Shown here piece after piece: positions 7,342-14,251 of a stretch of 14,350 nt of DNA (position 1 is its first letter; every line of letters begins with the position of its first letter). The stretch comes from an uncultured Treponema sp. (lineage in GTDB: Bacteria; Spirochaetota; Spirochaetia; Treponematales; Treponemataceae): assembly GCA_937902445.1 (NCBI GenBank), contig CALELJ010000001.1:1-14350 (forward strand). Reading direction: 5' to 3'. The translations under genes were made by a program, and so were the position numbers. A model generated the notes under the pieces. The model saw only the letters and a program-made list of their open reading frames with translations, had not been told where the DNA came from and did not search any database.

Positions 7342-8190
7342 ATGAAAAAGACAATTGAAATTTCACCGGAAAGACCCCAGTACGTCACAGTCTCTGGAAT
7401 CACATACGCACAGGTCGACCATTGGTACGGACACTGCCGCCGCGACCTCAAGCTGGACCTGATTTACCCGGAGGACAGCGGCAAAAAAAGATACCCATGC
7501 ATCGTCTGGATCTGCGGCGGCGCCTGGCTTACCATGGACAAATCAGCACACCTTGCTTACCTCTCAAAACTTGCCCTTGACGGCTTTGTTGTCGCAAGCG
7601 TCGAATACCGCACAAGCAACGAGGCAAGATTCCCATCCCAGCTGCAGGACGTAAAGTCGGCCATCAGATACCTGAAGGCACACGCAGACCGCTACAGAAT
7701 CAATCCAAAGAAATTCGGAGTAATGGGTGAATCGGCCGGCGGACATCTTTCTGCCATGGCTGCCCTTGCAACCTCAAAGAAATTTGAAACCGGAGATTAC
7801 CTTGATCAGTCAAGCTCTGTTCAGGCAGCATGCCCATGGTACCCGCCATCAAACTTCAATTCATTTCCCCTTCCGCCGGAAGAATATGGAATGGTAGCCC
7901 CGGAAAATCTTCTGCTTGGATTCGATCCAAAGAAAAATCCAAAGGCAGCAAAAGAAGCAAATCCTATAGATTTCGTATCAAAGAAAGCTCCGCCATTTTT
8001 GATCATTCACGGAAGTGATGACCATACGGTTCCTCACGCCCAGGGTGCTGAACTCCATGATGCCCTGGAATCAAAGGGATGCAGCGTAACCTTGCTGACA
8101 ATCAAGGATGCCGATCATGCGGACATCAGGTTTTTCCAGGATCAGATCTGGAATGAGATTTCAGGTTTCTTTACTTCAGTGCTAAAGTAA
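7342..8190 (+). CDS. Alpha/beta-hydrolase, hormone-sensitive-lipase/BD-FAE-like esterase
   Basis: A 282-residue cytoplasmic hydrolase with no signal peptide. The oxyanion segment is IVWICGGAW (residues 54-62); the family normally shows HGGG/HGGA here, so Cys58 replaces the usual His. The nucleophile elbow is GESAGG (129-134, Ser131), the acid is Asp227 in HGSDDHTVP, and the catalytic His is 259 in DADHAD. The segment RRDLKLDLIYPED leading into the first strand is typical of the bifunctional feruloyl/acetyl-xylan esterase class that removes acyl groups from plant polysaccharides or small esters. That substrate would suit a gut organism but is inferred. The start is fixed by AGGAGG 8 bases upstream. 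Its last 20 bases overlap the 3' end of the convergent patatin gene. Confidence 0.85.
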   Translation: MKKTIEISPERPQYVTVSGITYAQVDHWYGHCRRDLKLDLIYPEDSGKKRYPCIVWICGGAWLTMDKSAHLAYLSKLALDGFVVASVEYRTSNEARFPSQLQDVKSAIRYLKAHADRYRINPKKFGVMGESAGGHLSAMAALATSKKFETGDYLDQSSSVQAACPWYPPSNFNSFPLPPEEYGMVAPENLLLGFDPKKNPKAAKEANPIDFVSKKAPPFLIIHGSDDHTVPHAQGAELHDALESKGCSVTLLTIKDADHADIRFFQDQIWNEISGFFTSVLK

Positions 8191-10417
8191 TCACCCAGCT
8201 GTTGTTTGAGTTTATGCTGTATCCCAGAACGAGTGCTCCAATCGGAGTATCGAGGGCGGCATAGGCTCCGGCTCCCACCTGCGGCCTGCTCAAACCCGAA
8301 AGAAATTTTCCTGACGGTGTATCTGTTGAATAGAAAGGATCATAGCTGTCAAAGGCACCGATTTTTCCTTCAGCAACCAGAAAGAAAGGCATTCCGGCCA
8401 CAGTGCCCACCCGCTGCTTGAAATTCAAACCGCTGATGACAAAGTCCCTTTTGAGGCATCCGTAGGGATAACCGCACATTCCTTCAGTTCCGCCTATATT
8501 GCAATAGCCTGAAGAAATCTCATATGGGAAACGGTTGTTGCAAAGTTCAAGAGAAAATCCTATGGAATTCCATTCCTTCACCATCTGGAACCTCTGTTCG
8601 TATGAAAAATGGATTCCATAGACAAAATTCACATGATCGTTCCCCTTTGAAGCATCACCCGCATAGGAAGCAAGCTGCAGCTGAACTCCCGAAAGCTTAA
8701 TGTAGCTGTTGTGAAGGGTTGTAACAATGAATTCGTTGTAGAAGCAGGCTGTCGAAAACCATGTTCCGGTAGACCTGATCATATCCGCGTTCATCATGGC
8801 GCCAATCCTCAGATTTATCATGTCCGTATACTTGAACCTGATTCCAAAATTTCCGCCATATCCATAGTCCCTGTTGACTGCACGGTCATTGAAAAAAATA
8901 CTGTTCTTTGGCTCAAGGCTGCCATTCTTGAAATTTCCGCCAAGTTCCGCAGTAACCTTGTATCCTCCCCAGGAAGCAAGTTTTGGATAAATCGCAGCTT
9001 CACCAAGCATCAGGTTTCCAGTGGTAAAACGGAAAAGGCTTTCCAGAGGTTCGTCGATGTAGATACCCGTTGTTGAAGTCGGATCGATGGTCATGTATCT
9101 GTGGGATTCTTTGTTGGAAACAAAAAGGGATGGACTGCTGCTGAAATAAAGCTTCGTCGACTGCTGCTTGTAATGGTTTGCCTTGATCTCAAGTTCGCAT
9201 TCCCTGCCGTCACCGATTTTCTTTACGCCATAGATGAGGGAAGAAAAATGATAGTGGTCCTTGAACTGGCAAAGCATATCCGTCAGCTCCACCTTGACCT
9301 TGTCATCAAGGGTTTTTCCTATGAACCTTGAGAACATGTTTTCCTTTGGCAACGGACCGGTTTTCTCAAAGGAAACATCCTTCACGGAAATCTTTTTTAT
9401 GATGGGATCTTCCATCATGTCATATTCACCCTTGCGGTCCTCGTCCAGCGTATGAAGCTGGTAGCCCGCCTTCTTCAGGTCCATGGCAATCTGGTGGATC
9501 TTGTCCATGTTCTGCTCGACACAGGCATCGCCTATGCGTATCACTTCTTCCGGATGAAAGAAATTCACCGTACTTATTTTTCCAAGATCTGGTGTGAGGA
9601 CTAGGGTGCAGTCCTTGTACTGTTCAACGGCATTTGTCGAGATGATGAGGCTGATGAGCTGTTCCATTGCGGACGCCATGTCAACCAGGCTTTCCGGATT
9701 TTTGTCCGTTACGCTTGCCACATCCATGGCGATCACCACATCTGCTCCCATTTCCCTTGCAAGTCTTGCCGGAAGGTTGTTTCTAAGACCTCCATCCATG
9801 GCATATCTTCCGTCACCCAGAGAAGCCGGTGTAAAAATTCCTGGCAACGATATGCTTGCACGGACGGCATCCACAATGGAACCTTTACTCAGGACGATGG
9901 TCTCTCCAGTCGAAACATTCGTGGTCACGCATCTGAAAGGAATCGGAAGTCTGTCAAAATCATCTATGTCAAGGACACGGCTCATGTAATTGCTGAGCTC
10001 GCAAAGGATGTTCTGGTCTCCTATGATTCCAGGTGCAGATCCGATTCTTTTACCCTTGATTGAAAACGAAAGTGAAAGCGCAGAATTTGCTCTCTGGGAG
10101 AAAGCTTCAGGCGGAACTCTTTCCATGGACATTGGACGTTCACTCATCAGCTCGAAATAATTCAAGTTGACCAGTATTTCCCTTATTTCCTTTGGCGTAT
10201 ATCCGGAAGCATAAAGTGAACCGATAAGGGCTCCCATGCTGGTACCAAGAATCATGTCAGGTTTTATTCCTTCTTTTTCAATTGCCTCAAGAAGCGGAAT
10301 TTCTGCAAGTCCCTTTGCGCCTCCCCCGCTTAAAACAAGGGCTACCTTTGGGCGGGCAAAAGCAAGACAAGAAGCGGTACATAGCAAACAGATTGATATC
10401 CAGCATTTCAGTTTCAT
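8171..10417 (-). CDS. Patatin-like phospholipase with C-terminal outer-membrane beta-barrel (PlpD-like)
   Basis: A 748-residue protein. Residues 1-21 form a signal peptide ending in AFA, a signal peptidase I site. The patatin domain follows: oxyanion loop GGGAKG (31-36), nucleophile GTSMG (58-62, Ser60), and the dyad Asp208 in MDGGLRNN. Around residues 345-420 is a POTRA-like linker. The remaining ~320 residues are aromatic- and glycine-rich alternating strands as in BamA/Omp85-type barrels (for example YGVKKIGDGRECELEIKA, GYGGNFGIRFKY). This is the type Vd autotransporter architecture, with a lipase moved to the outer surface or periplasm by its own barrel, and it shows that the host has an outer membrane. 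The start at 10417 is chosen for the signal peptide; the frame stays open to 10480. The -10 box ends 7 bases before the ATG. Confidence 0.9.
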   Translation of the reverse strand: MKLKCWISICLLCTASCLAFARPKVALVLSGGGAKGLAEIPLLEAIEKEGIKPDMILGTSMGALIGSLYASGYTPKEIREILVNLNYFELMSERPMSMERVPPEAFSQRANSALSLSFSIKGKRIGSAPGIIGDQNILCELSNYMSRVLDIDDFDRLPIPFRCVTTNVSTGETIVLSKGSIVDAVRASISLPGIFTPASLGDGRYAMDGGLRNNLPARLAREMGADVVIAMDVASVTDKNPESLVDMASAMEQLISLIISTNAVEQYKDCTLVLTPDLGKISTVNFFHPEEVIRIGDACVEQNMDKIHQIAMDLKKAGYQLHTLDEDRKGEYDMMEDPIIKKISVKDVSFEKTGPLPKENMFSRFIGKTLDDKVKVELTDMLCQFKDHYHFSSLIYGVKKIGDGRECELEIKANHYKQQSTKLYFSSSPSLFVSNKESHRYMTIDPTSTTGIYIDEPLESLFRFTTGNLMLGEAAIYPKLASWGGYKVTAELGGNFKNGSLEPKNSIFFNDRAVNRDYGYGGNFGIRFKYTDMINLRIGAMMNADMIRSTGTWFSTACFYNEFIVTTLHNSYIKLSGVQLQLASYAGDASKGNDHVNFVYGIHFSYEQRFQMVKEWNSIGFSLELCNNRFPYEISSGYCNIGGTEGMCGYPYGCLKRDFVISGLNFKQRVGTVAGMPFFLVAEGKIGAFDSYDPFYSTDTPSGKFLSGLSRPQVGAGAYAALDTPIGALVLGYSINSNNSWVITLALK

Positions 10418-10424
10418 ATCTTCT

Positions 10425-10430
10425 ATTATA
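10425..10430 (-). promoter_or_regulatory. -10 box of the patatin gene
   Basis: A consensus TATAAT on the minus strand ends 7 bases before the ATG at 10417. I see no convincing -35 box at 16-18 bases. There is no Shine-Dalgarno better than AGAAG, so a leaderless transcript is plausible. Confidence 0.45.
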
Positions 10431-10493
10431 CAGTATATTTTCCGATTTTTGTTTAAAAGCGGAACTTTATTTAATGTCAAGAGCCTTTCAATC

Positions 10494-10522
10494 TTTACGC
10501 GAATTCATTTTTTTCTTAAAAT
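10494..10522 (+). promoter_or_regulatory. Promoter of tex, nearly leaderless
   Basis: TTTACG (10494-10499), a 17-base spacer and TAAAAT (10517-10522) lie 9 bases before the tex ATG at 10532. The sequence between them (GTTCTCCCT) has no Shine-Dalgarno. Confidence 0.45.
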
Positions 10523-10531
10523 GTTCTCCCT

Positions 10532-12916
10532 ATGGAATTCACACAAGAAACAATTGACGCCCTTCAGATCAATGAAGTGGAAATCATGAAAAAAGTCGCT
10601 GAGGAACTGAACATCCGCGTTCCTCAGGTTAGCGCTGTCATCAGCCTCGTAGCAGAAGGCTGTACCATTCCGTTTATCGCACGTTACCGCAAGGAAAAAC
10701 ACGGTTCCCTCGACGAACTCCAGGTCCGCGAAAGCGACCACCTTTTCAACTCATACAAGGCCCTTGAAGAAACCCGTCTTGCCAACGTTCGCAAGGTTTT
10801 CGAGCAGGGAAAGCTTACAGAAACCTTATACAACGCATTCATGTCTGCAAAGACTCTGGCAGAACTTGAAGACCTTTACGCACCATTCAAGAAGAAGAAG
10901 AAGACCCGCGGTATGGTTGCAATTGAAAAAGGTCTTGAACCTCTCGCCGATGCCATGTACGAACTTGATGATGCTTCCCTCCTTGCAAAGGCAGCTGAAT
11001 TCGTAAAGACAGACAACGAAGATGCTTCCCTCAATGTTGAAAGCGCAGAAGACGCAATCAACGGAGCAAAGGACATCGTTGCAGAACGCATCAGCCAGGA
11101 CAGCAAAAACCGCGCAGACCTCCATGATCACTACATGGCCACAGGAACAATGGTCACAAAGGGAATCGTTCCGGAAGGAGTTGATCCAGAAAAGGCAGAG
11201 CGCGAATCTACATACAAGATGTACTGGGATTATTCTGAGCCTCTCAATCAGGTTAAGCCTCACAGAATCCTTGCCATCAACCGCGCGGAAAAAGAAGGCG
11301 CCCTTGAAGTTACCATCGACGTTGATGTAGAGGATGCAATCAAGCTCATCCAGAAGAAATATAAGCTTAACAACAAGGCCATGGGAGAAGCCATCGAAGA
11401 CGGTATCGTTCGTTCCTTGAGCCCTGCAGTCATCCGCGAAATCCGCAGCGATGAATTTGACGAGGCAGATGAACACGGAATCGGAATCTTCAGCGAAAAC
11501 CTGAAGAACCTCCTTATGACTCAGCCAATCAAGGGAAGCCGCGTTCTCGGCATCGACCCTGGTATCCGCACGGGTACAAAGTGTGCCGCCCTTGATGAAA
11601 CAGGAAAGTACCTTGGTTACTTCAAGTTCTTCCAGGTAACAGATCCACAGGACAGCTACAACCAGATCAACAATGCCATCGACAAGTATGACATCCAGGT
11701 TGTCGCAGTCGGAAACGGAACAGGAAGCCAGGAAGTTCAGGCAATCGTTACAAAGGTAATCAGCGAAAACTACAGCGACAGCAACGTTGTGTTCACAGTT
11801 GTAGATGAATCAGGTGCTTCAGTTTATTCCGCATCTGACGTTGCCCGCGAAGAATTCCCGGAACTCGACCTTACAATCCGTGGTGCGATTTCCATGGGCC
11901 GCCGCCTCCAGGATCCACTTGCAGAACTTGTAAAGATCGATCCAAAGGCAATCGGTGTTGGACTTTACCAGCACGACGTAAACCAGAAGAAGCTTTCGGA
12001 CAAGCTTGATGAAGTTGTTGAATCAGTTGTAAACAATGTTGGCGTCAACCTTAACACTGCTTCCGCATACCTCCTCAAGTACGTTTCAGGAATCAACAGT
12101 TCCCTTGCAAAGAAAATCGTTGCCTACCGCGATTCAAACGGAAAGATTACAAGCCGCGAAGACCTGCGCAAGGTTCCGGGACTTGGACCAAAGGCATTCG
12201 AACAGTGCGCCGGATTCCTTAAGATTGCAGAAAGTGCAGAACCGCTGGACAACACATGGGTTCACCCTGAAAACTATCCTGTTGCAAAGGAAATCCTTCC
12301 TTTGGTTCAGAAGAATGAAAAAATCACTGCCGAGCTCAAGAAGCAGCTTGCAGAAAAATACGGTGTTGGAGAAACAACAGTTGCCGACATTGCGGAAGAA
12401 CTTGCAAAGCCAAACCGCGACCCTCGCGACGGCTACCCTGCTCCAATCATGCAGAAGGGTGTCGTAAATTTTGAAGACCTTAAGACAGGCATGAAGGTTA
12501 CGGGAAAGATCAAGAACGTCGTTGACTTTGGTGCCTTCGTAGACATCGGTCTTCACGAAACAGGCCTCATCCACGTTTCAGAACTGAGCGACAGCTTTGT
12601 TTCAAATCCTATGGATGTCATCAAGGTTGGCGATGTAAAGGAATTTACAATCATCGACCTTGATATGGACCGCAAGAGAATCAGCCTTTCACTCAAGAGC
12701 GATGCCGCAAGCCGCCTTACAGGTGAAAAGGGTTCTTCTTCAGCCGGAACTTCTACAGGCGGAACAGGAAAGAAGCGCGTTGTTGTGGTAAAGAAGGGAA
12801 CTGGATCCGCCGGAACTGGAAGCAAACCAGCCGACCGCAAGCCAAGGGAACGCCAGAACTACGGCAGCGACGATGGATATTCATACAACCCATTTGCTGC
12901 ACTTTTGAAGAAATAA
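10532..12916 (+). CDS. tex: Tex family RNA-binding transcription accessory protein
   Basis: A 794-residue protein with full Tex architecture. The N-terminal helical domain includes IPFIARYRKEKHGSLDE (about 49-65) and LEDLYAPFKKKKKTR (about 112-126). A YqgF/RNase H-like domain starts at RVLGIDPGIRTGTKCA (about 335-350). The helix-hairpin-helix region holds LLKYVSGINSSLAKKIV and LRKVPGLGPKAFEQCAGFL (about 510-563). An S1 RNA-binding domain spans about 646-726 (GMKVTGKIKNVVDFGAFVDIG ... RKRISLSLK). Tex binds nucleic acid and acts in transcription and RNA metabolism. Residues 727-794 are a low-complexity Gly/Ser/Thr/Lys tail (GKKRVVVVKKGTGSAGTG), longer and more basic than the minimal family end. 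It ends 18 bases before the first repeat hairpin and is the last ordinary gene before the accessory zone. Confidence 0.97.
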   Translation: MEFTQETIDALQINEVEIMKKVAEELNIRVPQVSAVISLVAEGCTIPFIARYRKEKHGSLDELQVRESDHLFNSYKALEETRLANVRKVFEQGKLTETLYNAFMSAKTLAELEDLYAPFKKKKKTRGMVAIEKGLEPLADAMYELDDASLLAKAAEFVKTDNEDASLNVESAEDAINGAKDIVAERISQDSKNRADLHDHYMATGTMVTKGIVPEGVDPEKAERESTYKMYWDYSEPLNQVKPHRILAINRAEKEGALEVTIDVDVEDAIKLIQKKYKLNNKAMGEAIEDGIVRSLSPAVIREIRSDEFDEADEHGIGIFSENLKNLLMTQPIKGSRVLGIDPGIRTGTKCAALDETGKYLGYFKFFQVTDPQDSYNQINNAIDKYDIQVVAVGNGTGSQEVQAIVTKVISENYSDSNVVFTVVDESGASVYSASDVAREEFPELDLTIRGAISMGRRLQDPLAELVKIDPKAIGVGLYQHDVNQKKLSDKLDEVVESVVNNVGVNLNTASAYLLKYVSGINSSLAKKIVAYRDSNGKITSREDLRKVPGLGPKAFEQCAGFLKIAESAEPLDNTWVHPENYPVAKEILPLVQKNEKITAELKKQLAEKYGVGETTVADIAEELAKPNRDPRDGYPAPIMQKGVVNFEDLKTGMKVTGKIKNVVDFGAFVDIGLHETGLIHVSELSDSFVSNPMDVIKVGDVKEFTIIDLDMDRKRISLSLKSDAASRLTGEKGSSSAGTSTGGTGKKRVVVVKKGTGSAGTGSKPADRKPRERQNYGSDDGYSYNPFAALLKK

Positions 12917-12934
12917 GGCAAGCAAAATAGTACT

Positions 12935-13002
12935 CCAAGAATTGCGAAAGCAATTCTTGGGGCGAAAGTTCCTTCAGCCACCGGCTTCTAGAGAGCAAAC
13001 GC
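12935..13002 (+). repeat. Structured repeat copy A (5' two thirds only)
   Basis: It opens with an 11-base perfect stem (12935-12945 with 12950-12960) closed by a GAAA tetraloop, then GGCGAAAGTTCCTTCAG and CGGCTTCTA as in copy C. Similarity ends at AGCAAACGC (12994-13002), after which acetyltransferase coding sequence follows in place of the repeat's CTTTCGC arm. It lies 18 bases after the tex stop, where its hairpin may form the tex mRNA 3' end, although no T-run follows. Confidence 0.85.
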
Positions 13003-13086
13003 ACTGAAGCCCATAAACTCTATGAAAATCTTGGCTTTGACGGAAATCTAAAGAAAGCTTTCACTAAAATTGTAAACCGGAAGTAG
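12991..13086 (+). pseudogene. C-terminal remnant of a GNAT acetyltransferase
   Basis: The frame encodes ESKRTEAHKLYENLGF then DGNLKKAFTKIVNRK and a TAG stop. The R-x-EAHKxYExLGF pattern is the usual end of GNAT N-acetyltransferases (the last acetyl-CoA-binding helix and strand), which are normally 140-170 residues long. Everything upstream of about 31 codons is missing and is replaced by repeat copy A. The frame is open back through the repeat to 12931 but has no start codon. The join lies at or near AGCAAACGC, which is both repeat sequence and plausible coding sequence (S-K-R). The assignment rests on a short but characteristic motif. Confidence 0.7.
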
Positions 13087-13110
13087 TTTCAACTACTGAG
13101 GATTTACAAT
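13069..13110. terminator. Two-part hairpin after the acetyltransferase remnant
   Basis: ATTGTAAA (13069-13076) pairs with TTTACAAT (13103-13110), and inside it AGTAGTT (13082-13088) pairs with AACTACT (13091-13097). The stop codon of the remnant lies in the inner stem. There is no T-run on the + strand and only TTTT on the minus strand. It probably came with the acetyltransferase gene as its 3' end, and could also serve the HTH gene that ends at 13166 on the other strand. Confidence 0.4.
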
Positions 13111-13165
13111 TAGTTCGCGAGAGCGTACATGTCAAATAATGTGTGCGTTTGCTATAAAAATCATC

Positions 13166-13771
13166 TTATTTTAATACTTTTTTCTGCCAGCTTTTTTTGC
13201 CACATTCAGGACACTTCATGTATTTTGATAATCCCATGTGCATAGCAAAAACCGAAGCTTTGTAACTTGGAACATATTTATGACTGCATTTGTTGCACTG
13301 ATAGTATCCAGCTTTAGTTTCAATTCTCCAGCAGAAAGGAGCAATTAAAAGAACAATTAAAAAACTAATTCCCAAAATTACTCCACGAAGCCAGTTTTCA
13401 TTTATCAAATAAGAACTTACAAGTGCTCCTGAAACAACTATTAAAACCATTAAAGCAATAAGAACATATTCTGTATGAATAAGCATTTTGTTGGTGCGTT
13501 CATTTAATGCAGCCATTTCAATAAGATTTTTTTCCATAATTTCTGTGTTGTTTTCCATAGATATTTTTTCTCCTGTTAATAATTCGTTTACGGAGATTCC
13601 AAGGATTTTACACAGATCCATCATAAGTCCTGCATCTGGCAGACAGATACCTCTTTCCCATTTGGAAATTGCTCTGTCTGTAATGCCAAGTTTTTCAGAA
13701 AGTTCACTCTGTGTGAGATTGTGCACTTTTCTTTGCTCACTAATGAATTTTCCAATTTTAATCTGATCCAT
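13166..13771 (-). CDS. Membrane-anchored XRE-type HTH regulator with zinc-ribbon tail
   Basis: A 201-residue protein in three parts. Residues 6-65 are an XRE/Cro helix-turn-helix (RKVHNLTQSELSEKLGITD, then AISKWERG and LPDAGLMMDLCKILGISVNELL). A short linker (66-100) is followed by two membrane segments (about 102-122 and 129-147). The C-terminal cytoplasmic or external tail has two CxxC pairs (Cys159/162 and Cys187/190) that should bind one zinc. Such HTH-membrane-zinc-ribbon proteins are common in Firmicutes; their signals are mostly unknown. The start is set by AAGGAG 8 bases upstream. Codons are much richer in A/T (AAA, ATT, AAT, TTT) than in the genes to the left, suggesting recent transfer. 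The palindrome TTGAG-TAG-CTCAA at 13842-13854, 70 bases upstream, could be an operator. It is the only intact gene in the repeat zone. Confidence 0.88.
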   Translation of the reverse strand: MDQIKIGKFISEQRKVHNLTQSELSEKLGITDRAISKWERGICLPDAGLMMDLCKILGISVNELLTGEKISMENNTEIMEKNLIEMAALNERTNKMLIHTEYVLIALMVLIVVSGALVSSYLINENWLRGVILGISFLIVLLIAPFCWRIETKAGYYQCNKCSHKYVPSYKASVFAMHMGLSKYMKCPECGKKSWQKKVLK

Positions 13772-13925
13772 AATTTACTCCTTAAATCTCTTGCTGATTC
13801 AAACATAACGGAGAATGCATCTATTTTAAACAAACCTGTGGTTGAGTAGCTCAAAATTAGCATCTTTTATATATATTCAACAAGTTCTTTTCTATTTTCT
13901 AACACATCCCATATAAAATCCAGCC

Positions 13926-14045
13926 ATGAACAAAATTGAAATTAAAAATCTGGATTTGTTTTATGGGGATTTTCATGCCCTCAAAAACATAAATCTTGAA
14001 ATTCCAGAAAATCAAATTACAGCGTTTATTGGTCCAAGTGGCTAA
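13926..14045 (+). pseudogene. pstB: 5' fragment of pstB (phosphate ABC transporter ATPase), cut inside Walker A
   Basis: Thirty-nine codons encode MNKIEIKNLDLFYGDFHALK, then NINLEIPENQITAFIGPSG and a TAA stop. This is the highly conserved PstB N-terminus; in intact proteins (about 250 residues) GPSG continues as CGKST to complete the Walker A loop. Here the frame stops right after the Gly and the sequence runs into repeat copy B. The Walker A Lys, the signature motif, Walker B and the H-loop are all lost, so no ATPase can be made. The upstream 65 bases are AT-rich with a -10-like TAAAAT (13914-13919) 6 bases before the ATG and no pstA, so the 5' control region seems retained. It is divergent from the HTH gene (154-base gap). 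Confidence 0.85.
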
Positions 14046-14053
14046 AGAGCCAT

Positions 14054-14153
14054 GCGAGAATTGCCCACGGCAATTCTTGGGGCGAAAGTTACCCAAGGCA
14101 TCGGCATCTAGGGAAACAAATGCTTTCGCTCAATTACCTCTACCCAGCCTATA
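14054..14153 (+). repeat. Structured repeat copy B, first of tandem triplet
   Basis: The hairpin GAATTGCC (14058-14065) / GGCAATTC (14069-14076) has a CAC loop, unlike the other copies; the stem is kept although the apex sequence changed. GCGAAAG (14082-14088) pairs with CTTTCGC (14123-14129) across the subtype-2 core (GTTACCCAAGGCATCGGCAT). The copy ends CTACCCAGCCTATA. It abuts the broken pstB fragment; the edge lies between 14043 and 14057. Confidence 0.85.
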
Positions 14154-14251
14154 CAAGAATTGCGAATGCAATTCTTGGGGCGAAAGTTCCTTCAGGTACT
14201 GGCTTCTACTAAAGCAAACGCTTTCGCTAAATTACCCCTACCCAGCCTTTA
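14154..14251 (+). repeat. Structured repeat copy C, second of tandem triplet
   Basis: A 10-base stem (14154-14163 with 14168-14177) with loop GAAT. GCGAAAG (14180-14186) pairs with CTTTCGC (14221-14227) across the subtype-1 core (GTTCCTTCAGGTACTGGC), shared with copy A. A small hairpin AAAGC-AAAC-GCTTT lies in the distal part. The copy ends CCTACCCAGCCTTTA. The spacing to copy D is 98 bases. Confidence 0.88.

Noticed and set aside
10418..10480. Longer patatin start at 10480
   Set aside because: It would bury the signal peptide behind 21 residues and cross the promoter -10 box; the ATG at 10417 gives a normal exported protein.
10826..11476. 216-codon minus-strand frame within tex
   Set aside because: It lies antisense to a well conserved region of tex; the Cys/Phe-rich translation is a typical shadow.
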